DNA of 7,588 bases, from NCBI GenBank assembly GCA_020434465.1, contig JAGRAS010000070.1, positions 1 through 7,588 of the forward strand. The letters run 5' to 3'. The notes beneath the pieces were generated by a model. That model had not been told where the DNA came from. It was given only the letters and a program-made list of their open reading frames with translations, and did not search any database. The stretch comes from Bdellovibrionales bacterium. GTDB taxonomy: Bacteria > Bdellovibrionota > UBA2361 > JAGRAS01. Positions 1 to 6,449 of this stretch are shown in pieces. Position 1 is the stretch's first letter; the number at the start of each line of letters is the position of its first letter. The position numbers and the translations under genes are program-made.

Positions 1-651
1 TAAAGCAGTGTTTTTTATTTTTGTTGCAATTTCCTCAAGAGTAATGCCGTAGGATCTTAGCTTTGAGAGTGGAACTTCAACTGCAATCTCAGGTTTTGGT
101 GCTAAGCCAAGCTCTACAAGGGTTACGCCAGGCCTACTGACTAGATCGTCTCTGATACGCTCAGCTAAATCTCTTAAAGAATTAAGGCTCTGATCCCCGT
201 AAACTAGTAAAGTGAGTACTTCACGTCGATTTTCAATCAGGCTAACAACTGGTCTTTCTGTATCTTCTGGAAAAGATGAAATACGATCAACTTCATTTTT
301 TGCATCTTGTAAAACTTTAAATGGATTTGCTGTAGATAGAAGCTCTATAGTTACATTTCCAGCTCCTTCAGAAGCTGTGGAAGTAACTCTTTTAACACCA
401 TCAAGCCCTCTAACTTTATCTTCGATTGAAAGAACAATTCCTTGTTCAACTTCTTCTGGGCTTGCTCCAGGATAGGGTACAGAAATAGTAATTGTATCGG
501 TTGTAAATTCTGGAAATACTTCTTGCTTTACCTGTGTTGCAACAAGCAAGCCACCAACAAGCAAAACAATCATTAATAAGTTTGAAGCAACACTATTTTC
601 TGCCATCCAAGCAATAGGACCTGAGAATTTTTTATTAGTGCTTTGTTCCAT
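1..651 (-). CDS. RND-family efflux permease, N-terminal 217 residues (runs off left edge)
   Basis: This is the inner-membrane proton-driven pump of a tripartite efflux system (AcrB/HAE superfamily). Reading 651 down to 1 is open for 217 codons with no stop, so the gene continues left of the window; full-length members are usually about 1000-1050 residues. Visible landmarks are a first transmembrane helix at about residues 22-39, the family-typical stretch KQEVFPEF at 42-49, and PYPGASPEEVE at 59-69, which opens the first porter subdomain. Residues 70-217 read as PN1/PN2-like porter sequence. The ATG at 651 is chosen because the residues after it (FSGPIAWMAENSVASNLLM) match the conserved N-terminus of this group. 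No clear Shine-Dalgarno precedes it, so it may be translationally coupled to the adaptor gene that ends 10 nt upstream. The substrate cannot be told from this fragment; drugs, solvents and lipids are all possible. Confidence 0.95.
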   Translation of the reverse strand, partial: MEQSTNKKFSGPIAWMAENSVASNLLMIVLLVGGLLVATQVKQEVFPEFTTDTITISVPYPGASPEEVEQGIVLSIEDKVRGLDGVKRVTSTASEGAGNVTIELLSTANPFKVLQDAKNEVDRISSFPEDTERPVVSLIENRREVLTLLVYGDQSLNSLRDLAERIRDDLVSRPGVTLVELGLAPKPEIAVEVPLSKLRSYGITLEEIATKIKNTAL

Positions 652-661
652 ATATTAAATT

Positions 662-1834
662 CTATTCAGAAGTTTTAACATTCATTCCATCTAATGCTGT
701 TTTAATAGCTGTAGTGATTACTGTGATTTCATTTTTTAAATTTGCTCTAACAAAAACTTTATCACCTTCTGTAAAAATTTCTTCCACATCAACTTTTTTA
801 AGTTTAGAATTTTCCAAAGTCCAAATTTGTGAATTTTCTCTGAGTGATTCCCTTGGAAGTTCATATACATCAGCAATTTTTTTTCCTTGAAAATCTACGC
901 GAACAAAGGATCCTATCAATAAAGGTGTATTCCCATTTATTGAATCTAAAGGATCGTGAACTTCAACTAAAACTTGTGCCATGCGACCAGTTTTATCTAC
1001 ATCACCTAAAAACCTAATGAGCTTGCCAGTAGTTGTAAAAATATGTTTATCGGAAAAAGTCTGATAAATTTCAACATGTGAATCATATGCATTTGGATTT
1101 CCATTAAACGCAAGTGAGTCTAGGTCTTTTCTTGGAAGACGTACAATTATTTGAAAAGTTTTTGTGCCTGCTACAGTCCCAATCGGGGTTTGAGAATTTA
1201 TAAATTTTCCAACTTCAGAAAGTTTTTCAAGTATAATTAAATCATATGGAGCCGTGATACTTGTTCTTTGTAAATCAAGTTCAGCTTTACTTAACTGGCT
1301 CTGAGCAGCAGTAAGAGCGGCTTGCTTTTCAGCCAAGTGAGGCTTTCTTAAAACCAAATCCTCACCAACCGTAGACTTTTTAAAATCTTTGTTCAAAAGC
1401 TCCCATTCTTTTTGAGCTACAATTTGGTTGCCTTCTTCAAGTTTTAACTCGAACTCAGCTTTTGCAAGCTGAGCTTTAGCTTGCGCAAGTGCTGATTGAT
1501 AATCACGGTCATCGATCTTTAATATAACCTCACCTGCTTTAATTCTACCGCCTTCTTGAAAGTTTTGATTTACCTCAGTTATGTATCCACTTACTTGTGA
1601 CCTTAATTCAATCATTTGCTTTGATTCTACAGTTCCATAGCCAGATATACTTATTTGAGTAGTCATAGGCTTTGACTGTATCACTTTTACAAGTGGGGCT
1701 GATGATCTGGGAGGAGACTTTGGCGGAACTTTTTTAAAAACTATTAATGTAAATGCGACAATTAAAGAAATGACAATTATAATTGGCACTGAAATAAATT
1801 TACGAGATTTTAACTTACTAATTTCGAAACTCAT
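662..1834 (-). CDS. RND efflux membrane-fusion (periplasmic adaptor) protein, HlyD/AcrA type
   Basis: The 390-residue adaptor bridges the inner-membrane RND pump and the outer-membrane channel across the periplasm. An uncleaved-looking N-terminal transmembrane helix lies at about residues 14-33, followed by a proline-rich linker (PPKSPPRS). There is no lipobox cysteine, so it is probably anchored by the helix and not by lipid. The lipoyl half-motif is at about 76-112 (SQVSGYITEV, then GGRIKAGEVILKIDDRDY). An alpha-helical hairpin rich in Ala/Gln/Lys/Glu spans about 112-190, and the second lipoyl half begins at TSITAPYD (191-198). The beta-barrel and membrane-proximal domains follow, ending in the usual DGMNV near the C-terminus. 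The ATG shares ATGA with the upstream gene's TGA stop, and a GGAGAAG ribosome site (1842-1848) precedes it by 7 nt, indicating coupled translation. Confidence 0.95.
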   Translation of the reverse strand: MSFEISKLKSRKFISVPIIIVISLIVAFTLIVFKKVPPKSPPRSSAPLVKVIQSKPMTTQISISGYGTVESKQMIELRSQVSGYITEVNQNFQEGGRIKAGEVILKIDDRDYQSALAQAKAQLAKAEFELKLEEGNQIVAQKEWELLNKDFKKSTVGEDLVLRKPHLAEKQAALTAAQSQLSKAELDLQRTSITAPYDLIILEKLSEVGKFINSQTPIGTVAGTKTFQIIVRLPRKDLDSLAFNGNPNAYDSHVEIYQTFSDKHIFTTTGKLIRFLGDVDKTGRMAQVLVEVHDPLDSINGNTPLLIGSFVRVDFQGKKIADVYELPRESLRENSQIWTLENSKLKKVDVEEIFTEGDKVFVRANLKNEITVITTAIKTALDGMNVKTSE

Positions 1835-3270
1835 AACTTAACTTCTCCGGATTTAGGGCTGCTATCATCTTGCCATCTTCCGCCAATAGCGAGATGAAGT
1901 TTAACTCTAGCATTTAATAAATTTGCTGATTCATTTACATATCTTCTCTCTAAGCTTTGTAATGATTGGAGTGCAAGTACTACCTGAATATACTCTGTAA
2001 GTCCATGTCGGTATCTGTTTTGAGATTCATCTAGTGTCGCTTTAGCATAAACAAGTTGTTGTTTTAATAATTTCACTAATTCTGCTTGCGATTTTTCCTT
2101 AGATATTGCTGTTTCAACATCTGCCAATGCTATTATGAATTGATTATCAAAGAGTTTAATCTGTTCATTTACTTGCGATTCGTTAAGTCTAACTACAGCT
2201 CTTCTTCTGCCGCCATCAATTAGTGGTAGTAAAAGGTTTCCAAAAATACTCCCTTGCTGTCTGTCTAATACGTCTTCTACTTGGCTTGCCTTAAAATCAT
2301 AATTTAAACCCAAAGCTAGTCTTGGGAATCTTTCAGCCACTGCTTTTGCTAAATCGTATTCTTGAGCTTGTAACCTTGCTCTGTAGGCTAATAAATCAGG
2401 CCGGTAATCTATTAACTCTGCTGGGCTAATAAAACCAGGGAATTTTGGCAAAGCTGGTAGATTCCCAGCTATTTTCATATTCTCAACTGAGTTTAGAGTT
2501 TTTCCAAGAAGTACAGCTAATTGGTTTTTAAAACTCTCATAGTCAGTTTTTATTTGTGGTGCTTCAGCCTTTACAGATTGCAGCTGTTGCCTTTGCTGAA
2601 AAACATCCAAAGCAGTGCCTTTACCGAGAGAGAATCTAAGCTCAGCTAGTTCCAAAAGAACTTTATTAGAATCAATTTGTTCAGAAATAAGTTTTGTTAA
2701 TTTTTCTTGCTTATTTAAATTAAACCAAGAGTTTGCAATTGCTCCGGTTAGCAACAGAGCTGTGTTCTCTGCATCTGCTCTTGCTGCTTCAGCCCTATAT
2801 TCTTGGGCACGTTTACCAGAAAGAACTCTTTTCCAGATATCAACTTCAAAAGATAAACCATTACGAATTGCAAAATCATTAAAGTAAATTGTGTTTTGTG
2901 AATCAACAGATAAAGCACCTTGTAGTTCTGGATTTACAAATCTAGATCGTGAGCCCGTACCAGAAACTGAAAGTTGAGGATAAAGTTCACTACCTGCAAT
3001 CACAGCCTGCTCTTGGGCTTGCCTTAGTCTTTCCCAAGCAGCTTGCAAATTTAAATTATTATCAAGAGCTGCAAGAATAAGCTTGTTTAATGTTTTGTCA
3101 TTAAAATTTTCCCACCATTTTACTTCAGTTTTAGTACTATTTGTGTCTGCTTCAATATTACTGAATCTTACAGGGGGATCTATATTTGGTTTATTGAAAA
3201 ATCTAACAGAATGAGGGCTACATGCTGTAAGCAGAAGTATTAAATTAAACACAAAAAAACGCTTAAGCAT
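1831..3270 (-). CDS. NodT-family outer-membrane efflux lipoprotein (TolC-like)
   Basis: This is the outer-membrane exit duct of the tripartite pump. The 479-residue protein starts with a lipoprotein signal peptide (MLKRFFVFNLILLLTAC) whose lipobox LTAC puts the lipidated cysteine at residue 17. Family hallmarks are WWENFND (52-58) followed by a helix with NNLNLQAA, FEVDIWKR (141-148), YRPDLLAYRA (289-298) and LLPLIDGGRRR (347-357). Two related helix-turn segments, LRFSLGKGTALDVFQ (211-225) and NRYRHGLTEYIQV (418-430), reflect the ancient TolC-type internal duplication. I chose the ATG at 3270 because a consensus AAGGAGG lies 5 nt upstream of it. The GTG at 3285 would add five residues, but it lies upstream of that ribosome site. 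The gene overlaps the end of the regulator gene by 8 nt and the adaptor start by 4 nt. Confidence 0.95.
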   Translation of the reverse strand: MLKRFFVFNLILLLTACSPHSVRFFNKPNIDPPVRFSNIEADTNSTKTEVKWWENFNDKTLNKLILAALDNNLNLQAAWERLRQAQEQAVIAGSELYPQLSVSGTGSRSRFVNPELQGALSVDSQNTIYFNDFAIRNGLSFEVDIWKRVLSGKRAQEYRAEAARADAENTALLLTGAIANSWFNLNKQEKLTKLISEQIDSNKVLLELAELRFSLGKGTALDVFQQRQQLQSVKAEAPQIKTDYESFKNQLAVLLGKTLNSVENMKIAGNLPALPKFPGFISPAELIDYRPDLLAYRARLQAQEYDLAKAVAERFPRLALGLNYDFKASQVEDVLDRQQGSIFGNLLLPLIDGGRRRAVVRLNESQVNEQIKLFDNQFIIALADVETAISKEKSQAELVKLLKQQLVYAKATLDESQNRYRHGLTEYIQVVLALQSLQSLERRYVNESANLLNARVKLHLAIGGRWQDDSSPKSGEVKL

Positions 3271-3907
3271 TAAAGCCTCCTTCACAGAAGTCTAAAAGCA
3301 TAGAAAGCATTTTTTTGTCTGAATATTTTCCTTTAAAAAAGCGGTCAATGAATCCTGGCTTTAGTGGCAACAAAACGGCTTGAAACATTGCACCAACAAT
3401 AAAAGCAAGGCGTATCCCATATTCATCATTTTTTAAATTTGGCAAAGTTTTTTTTAATTCTGTTAGAAAAATGTGAATTACATCATCTAGTTCTTCATAC
3501 ATAACTTTTTGAATATGCGGCGCTGTTTCAGCATGTGCTCTGGCAACAACTCTAAAAAAGTGTTGGCCACCTGACTCTTTATCCTGACCAAGTTCAACAC
3601 TTGGAGAAAGAAATGCGTATAATAAATCTTTAAGAGGAATTTTTTTATCTTTATTTTTTTGCCTAAAAAAATCTAATAACTCAAAACGTTTTTTGTTAAT
3701 TTGTGAAAGCCTACGTTTTATTACTGCCGAAACAAGTTCGTCTTTTGAGCCAAAATGATAATTTACAAGAGCAACATTTACACCAGCTTCTTCTACGATT
3801 GATCTGATTGAGACTGTTGAAATTCCATTTTCGGCAAAAAGTTTTTCTGCTGCGTTTAGAATACGCTCAGGCGTAGAGTGACTTAAAGTTTCAATTGCTT
3901 TGCTCAA
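3263..3907 (-). CDS. TetR/AcrR-family transcriptional regulator of the efflux operon
   Basis: The protein has 214 residues, a usual TetR length. The N-terminal helix-turn-helix domain spans about residues 13-60 (TPERILNAAEKLFAENG, then the recognition-helix region AGVNVALVNYHFGSKDEL). The C-terminal ligand-binding and dimerisation part, with EELDDVIHIFLTELKKTLPNL and a later LAFIVGAMFQAVL helix, resembles the PsrA-like group of TetR C-terminal domains; that subgroup is my impression from pattern alone. The start is TTG at 3907: an in-frame TAA lies two codons upstream and no ATG or GTG occurs before the DNA-binding domain, so TTG is the only conventional choice. No strong Shine-Dalgarno precedes it. 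Being first in the operon and sharing its promoter with the pump genes, it probably represses itself and the pump until an effector binds. Confidence 0.93.
   Translation of the reverse strand: MSKAIETLSHSTPERILNAAEKLFAENGISTVSIRSIVEEAGVNVALVNYHFGSKDELVSAVIKRRLSQINKKRFELLDFFRQKNKDKKIPLKDLLYAFLSPSVELGQDKESGGQHFFRVVARAHAETAPHIQKVMYEELDDVIHIFLTELKKTLPNLKNDEYGIRLAFIVGAMFQAVLLPLKPGFIDRFFKGKYSDKKMLSMLLDFCEGGFNA
3276..3282 (-). promoter_or_regulatory. Ribosome binding site for the outer-membrane efflux gene
   Basis: The minus strand reads AAGGAGG, a full consensus Shine-Dalgarno, 5 nt before the ATG at 3270. It lies inside the last codons of the TetR gene. Its position decides the ATG at 3270 over the upstream in-frame GTG at 3285. 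Confidence 0.85.
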
Positions 3908-3922
3908 AAGTTAAACGACCGT

Positions 3923-3940
3923 TTTAAACATTTGTTTAAA
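3923..3940. promoter_or_regulatory. Candidate TetR operator, perfect 8-2-8 inverted repeat
   Basis: The sequence TTTAAACATTTGTTTAAA consists of two perfect 8-base arms (TTTAAACA and TGTTTAAA) around a 2-base spacer. Its size and two-fold symmetry suit a TetR dimer. It overlaps the last two bases of the predicted minus-strand -10 box and covers the expected transcription start, upstream of the TetR start codon. Binding by the adjacent regulator is an inference from position and symmetry. Confidence 0.7.
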
Positions 3941-3967
3941 TATAGCATACTTATAAATAAATTCCAA
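3939..3967 (-). promoter_or_regulatory. Predicted sigma70-type promoter of the tetR-efflux operon
   Basis: On the minus strand a -35 box TTGGAA (3962-3967, 4 of 6 consensus bases) is followed by a 17-nt spacer and a -10 box TATATT (3939-3944, 5 of 6). The start of transcription would fall near 3932, giving a leader of about 25 nt before the TTG start codon. In this AT-rich region some chance matches are expected; the correct spacing and the overlap with the palindrome support the call. Confidence 0.55.
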
Positions 3968-3974
3968 ATACAAG

Positions 3975-3994
3975 GTATTTTCACAGTATTTTCA
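3975..3994. repeat. Short direct repeat, GTATTTTCA twice at 11-bp spacing
   Basis: Two identical 9-base copies (3975-3983 and 3986-3994) are separated by 2 bases, so they repeat about once per helical turn. They sit just upstream of the predicted -35 box of the minus-strand operon, where an activator could bind on one face of the DNA. They may equally be chance in AT-rich sequence. Confidence 0.4.
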
Positions 3995-4046
3995 TATAGA
4001 TATCGAGTTAAACTAATTTTTAGAATGCTGGAAGAAAAGATTTTTA

Positions 4047-4052
4047 TATAAT
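4047..4052 (+). promoter_or_regulatory. Possible -10 box for the yjgR operon
   Basis: A perfect TATAAT occurs about 105 bp upstream of the ATPase start codon. No convincing -35 hexamer is found 16-18 bp upstream of it and no extended -10 TG is present, so this is only a candidate start point in very AT-rich DNA. If it is real, the transcript has a leader of about 100 nt that contains the 14-bp palindrome at 4115-4128. Confidence 0.3.
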
Positions 4053-4114
4053 AATCTGAATTTGATTTAAGAAAGCTGATAAGAAAAGCAATCTACCTAA
4101 CTCAGGTTGATAAT

Positions 4115-4128
4115 TTATAGATCTATAA
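4115..4128. promoter_or_regulatory. Perfect 14-bp palindrome upstream of yjgR
   Basis: TTATAGATCTATAA is fully self-complementary with no spacer. It ends 15 bp before the AAGG ribosome-site core of the ATPase gene (4144-4147). It could be an operator for a dimeric regulator. It would make only a weak, loopless RNA hairpin, so a terminator or riboswitch role is unlikely. It differs from the 3923-3940 palindrome, so the same regulator probably does not bind both. Confidence 0.45.
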
Positions 4129-4156
4129 GTAGGCAAATTTTCTAAGGTAAAAAAGA

Positions 4157-5596
4157 ATGATTAATCAAGAAATTATTGTTGGCGCGAGCTTAGAAAAAAA
4201 AGTTTCTTTATTAGCAGCAATGGCCAATCGGCATGGATTGATTACTGGTGCAACAGGCACAGGTAAGACAGTAACATTGCAGCTACTTGCAGAATCCTTT
4301 GCAAGGCTTGGAGTTCCTGTTTTTGCAGCAGACATAAAAGGTGATTTAAGTGGGCTTGCTGCTACAGGCTCACCACACCCAAAAATAGAAGATCGATTAA
4401 AAAAAATTGGTCTAGAAAATTTTAACTTTGAAGCATCTCCAAGTGTTTTCTGGGATGTATACGGAGAAAAAGGTCATCCAGTTAGGATTACTGTTTCTGA
4501 AATGGGGCCCTTACTTTTATCTCATGTGCTTGAACTGAACGAAGTTCAGGAGGGAGTTATTCATGTAGCATTTAAGCTAGCTGATGAAGAGGGTCTGTTA
4601 CTCTTGGATTTAAAAGACTTAAGATCTTTACTTGAGTGGCTGGCTGAAAATGAAGAAGAAGTTTCTGCTAAGTATGGTCGAGTTAGTGCCCAAAGTATTG
4701 GTGCAATACAACGCAGGTTATTAATGCTAGAATCTGCTGGTGGAACAGTATTGTTTGGGGAGCCTGCTCTACAAATAAAAGATCTTTTGCATCGAGACTT
4801 TTCTGGTAGAGCCGTTATTAGTGTTTTAGAAGCTGGAAAGCTCTTTAATAATCCCAGAGTCTATACAACTTTTTTACTTTGGTTGTTATCTGAACTTTTT
4901 GAAGAATTACCTGAGGTTGGTGATCAAGAACTTCCAAAAATGATTTTTTTCTTTGATGAAGCTCATTTGTTATTTGATCAAGCTTCTAAGCCACTTCTGG
5001 AGAGGATAGAGCAGGTTATCCGGTTGATTCGTTCAAAGGGAGTTGGAATATTTTTTGTTACTCAGCACCCACTTGATATTCCAGAATCAGTACTAGGGCA
5101 ATTAGGCAACCGGGTTCAGCATGCGCTAAGAGCTTTCACACCTAAAGAAAAGCAAGCTGTAAAAACTGCTGCAAATACATTTAGACAGAATCCGAATTTT
5201 AATGCAGAGGAAGAAATCACAAATCTTGGAGTTGGGGAAGCTTTAGTCTCTACGCTTGATGAAAAAGGTGTGCCAACTATTGTTGAAAAAGTTTTGATAT
5301 CTCCTCCTCAATCTAGAATTGGTGCAATAAGTGAGCAAGAAAGGATAAGTCTAATTGAAAGATCTCCTTTAAAAGGAGTTTATGACAAAATTATAGATCG
5401 CGAGTCTGCTTATGAAGTATTGCAAAAACGTAGAAAGGAATTAGCAGACAAACTTGAGACAGAAGCTTCTTCAAAAAAGAAATCTAATAGGCAATCTGCA
5501 AGCGAGGCTTTTTTAAAATCAATTTTACGAAGTGTTGGTAGTAGCATCGGTAGAAGTATTGCTAGAGGCGTTTTGGGATCTGTTCTTAGGCGCTAA
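4157..5596 (+). CDS. yjgR: YjgR/DUF853-family HerA-like ATPase
   Basis: The 479-residue P-loop ATPase belongs to the HerA/FtsK superfamily and is close in length to E. coli YjgR (about 500). The Walker A motif GATGTGKT is at 31-38 inside the family signature MANRHGLITGATGTGKT. FAADIKGDLSG (56-66) is typical of the group, and Walker B is KMIFFFDEAH (261-270, with D267 and E268). The sensor-like VTQHPLDIP lies at 301-309, followed by GQLGNRVQHALRAFTPKEKQAV. The C-terminus has a Lys/Glu-rich stretch (about 426-446) and then a Ser/Arg/Gly-rich tail, SIGRSIARGVLGSVLRR, as in relatives. No signal peptide or membrane helix is visible, so it is cytoplasmic. The family's physiological role is not established; DNA translocation is inferred from its HerA relatives. 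An AAGG core 9 nt before the ATG supports the start. It leads a three-gene plus-strand set. Confidence 0.93.
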   Translation: MINQEIIVGASLEKKVSLLAAMANRHGLITGATGTGKTVTLQLLAESFARLGVPVFAADIKGDLSGLAATGSPHPKIEDRLKKIGLENFNFEASPSVFWDVYGEKGHPVRITVSEMGPLLLSHVLELNEVQEGVIHVAFKLADEEGLLLLDLKDLRSLLEWLAENEEEVSAKYGRVSAQSIGAIQRRLLMLESAGGTVLFGEPALQIKDLLHRDFSGRAVISVLEAGKLFNNPRVYTTFLLWLLSELFEELPEVGDQELPKMIFFFDEAHLLFDQASKPLLERIEQVIRLIRSKGVGIFFVTQHPLDIPESVLGQLGNRVQHALRAFTPKEKQAVKTAANTFRQNPNFNAEEEITNLGVGEALVSTLDEKGVPTIVEKVLISPPQSRIGAISEQERISLIERSPLKGVYDKIIDRESAYEVLQKRRKELADKLETEASSKKKSNRQSASEAFLKSILRSVGSSIGRSIARGVLGSVLRR

Positions 5597-5616
5597 CAAA
5601 GACACGAGGTTGTTAG

Positions 5617-6435
5617 ATGTTCAACTTGTGCCATAGTCACGGATTTTCGCTGATTGAGGAGCGACTTCGCAGAATTGTCTTTCAAACTGATAAAGATTTT
5701 GAGTTAACTGAACCAGAGTTAAATAAATCTTATGTAGATCTGTATGAAATTAAACAGAATTGGGCAGTAGTTGGTGTTTTTGATGGAGTTAAAGTCTCTG
5801 TAAACTTTCAAATCGCAGAAGAAGATGGTGAGGAAAAGTTTGTTGTTTCTACTTATTGTAGCCAATATGTAAGATTTTTTGATTTAAAGAGTTTTGAAAC
5901 AGTAGATCTTGATCAAGCTATCAAGCGTTTTTCTGCTTATCTAGATAGTCTTAAGTCAGGGATTCTTAATGATGAGTTTTTGCATGAACAGAATGTTTGG
6001 AAAAAAGAAAAATATGATGAGCAAGGTTATAAGCCTAAGGGGATAGATCCTATGTCTCTATTACGTACAAGCTCTGAGAAGTGGGAGTTAAGGTTTGGTT
6101 CCGAAAAGCTAAGTATACACAGAGAGCATCCTGGGCAGTGGTTTGTTATAAGATATTCACAAATTGAAACTGGATTTTCAGAGACTATTTATATTCAAAA
6201 TCGTAAAATTAGTCATGAACTTGTCTCTGTTAGAGAAAAGCCTATTGATGCAAGTGAAGAATTTTTTAGATTACTTAGTTCTGGAAGTATTTTTGATGAT
6301 TTTCAAAAGGCAGCTTATTTAGCAGCTGATTCTGTTAAGCAGAAATCTGGTTATTGTAAAAATTTAAGACGTTTTAAAGAAGCATTTGCTAAGCATCCTT
6401 GGAAAGAAGAATTAGCTCCATTAATAGATGATTAA
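5617..6435 (+). CDS. Uncharacterised 272-residue protein, paralogue 1 of a tandem pair
   Basis: I do not recognise the family. The ATG lies 20 nt after the ATPase stop and follows a GAGG site (5606-5609) by 7 nt, so co-transcription and real translation are likely. There is no signal peptide, transmembrane helix or catalytic motif, and the composition is acidic and soluble. It reads as two alpha/beta halves. The first (about 10-135) has an amphipathic helix, a beta-rich core NWAVVGVFDGVKVSVNFQI (48-66), EEKFVVSTYC (72-81) and the helix LDQAIKRFSAYLDSL. The second (about 155-272) opens with KWELRFG and closes with RRFKEAFAKHPWKEELAPLIDD. The next gene matches along the whole length, including the aligned cysteine (C81 here, C77 there), QNVWKK, TGF, and RFK..HP.K near the end. 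The helix-sheet-helix pattern loosely recalls YbjN or type III chaperone-like folds, but that is speculation. Confidence 0.85.
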   Translation: MFNLCHSHGFSLIEERLRRIVFQTDKDFELTEPELNKSYVDLYEIKQNWAVVGVFDGVKVSVNFQIAEEDGEEKFVVSTYCSQYVRFFDLKSFETVDLDQAIKRFSAYLDSLKSGILNDEFLHEQNVWKKEKYDEQGYKPKGIDPMSLLRTSSEKWELRFGSEKLSIHREHPGQWFVIRYSQIETGFSETIYIQNRKISHELVSVREKPIDASEEFFRLLSSGSIFDDFQKAAYLAADSVKQKSGYCKNLRRFKEAFAKHPWKEELAPLIDD

Positions 6436-6449
6436 GAGAGGAAGGCTGT

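Noticed and set aside
212..475. Open frame of 87 codons on the plus strand
   Set aside because: It lies entirely antisense to the RND permease fragment, which has clear family sequence; the translated product is low-complexity, Ser/Thr-rich and has no ribosome site.
2615..2887. Open frame of 90 codons on the plus strand
   Set aside because: It is antisense to the well-supported NodT-type efflux gene and its product has no recognisable features.
4107..4135. TTGATA at 4107-4112 as a -35 box for the yjgR operon
   Set aside because: No acceptable -10 hexamer is found 16-18 bp downstream; the bases there read around TAGGCA.
3908..4156. Small RNA, riboswitch or CRISPR in the intergenic region
   Set aside because: No strong GC-rich stem with a U-tract, no repeat-spacer periodicity and no known riboswitch core could be found; only short palindromes, a 9-base direct repeat and promoter-like elements are present.
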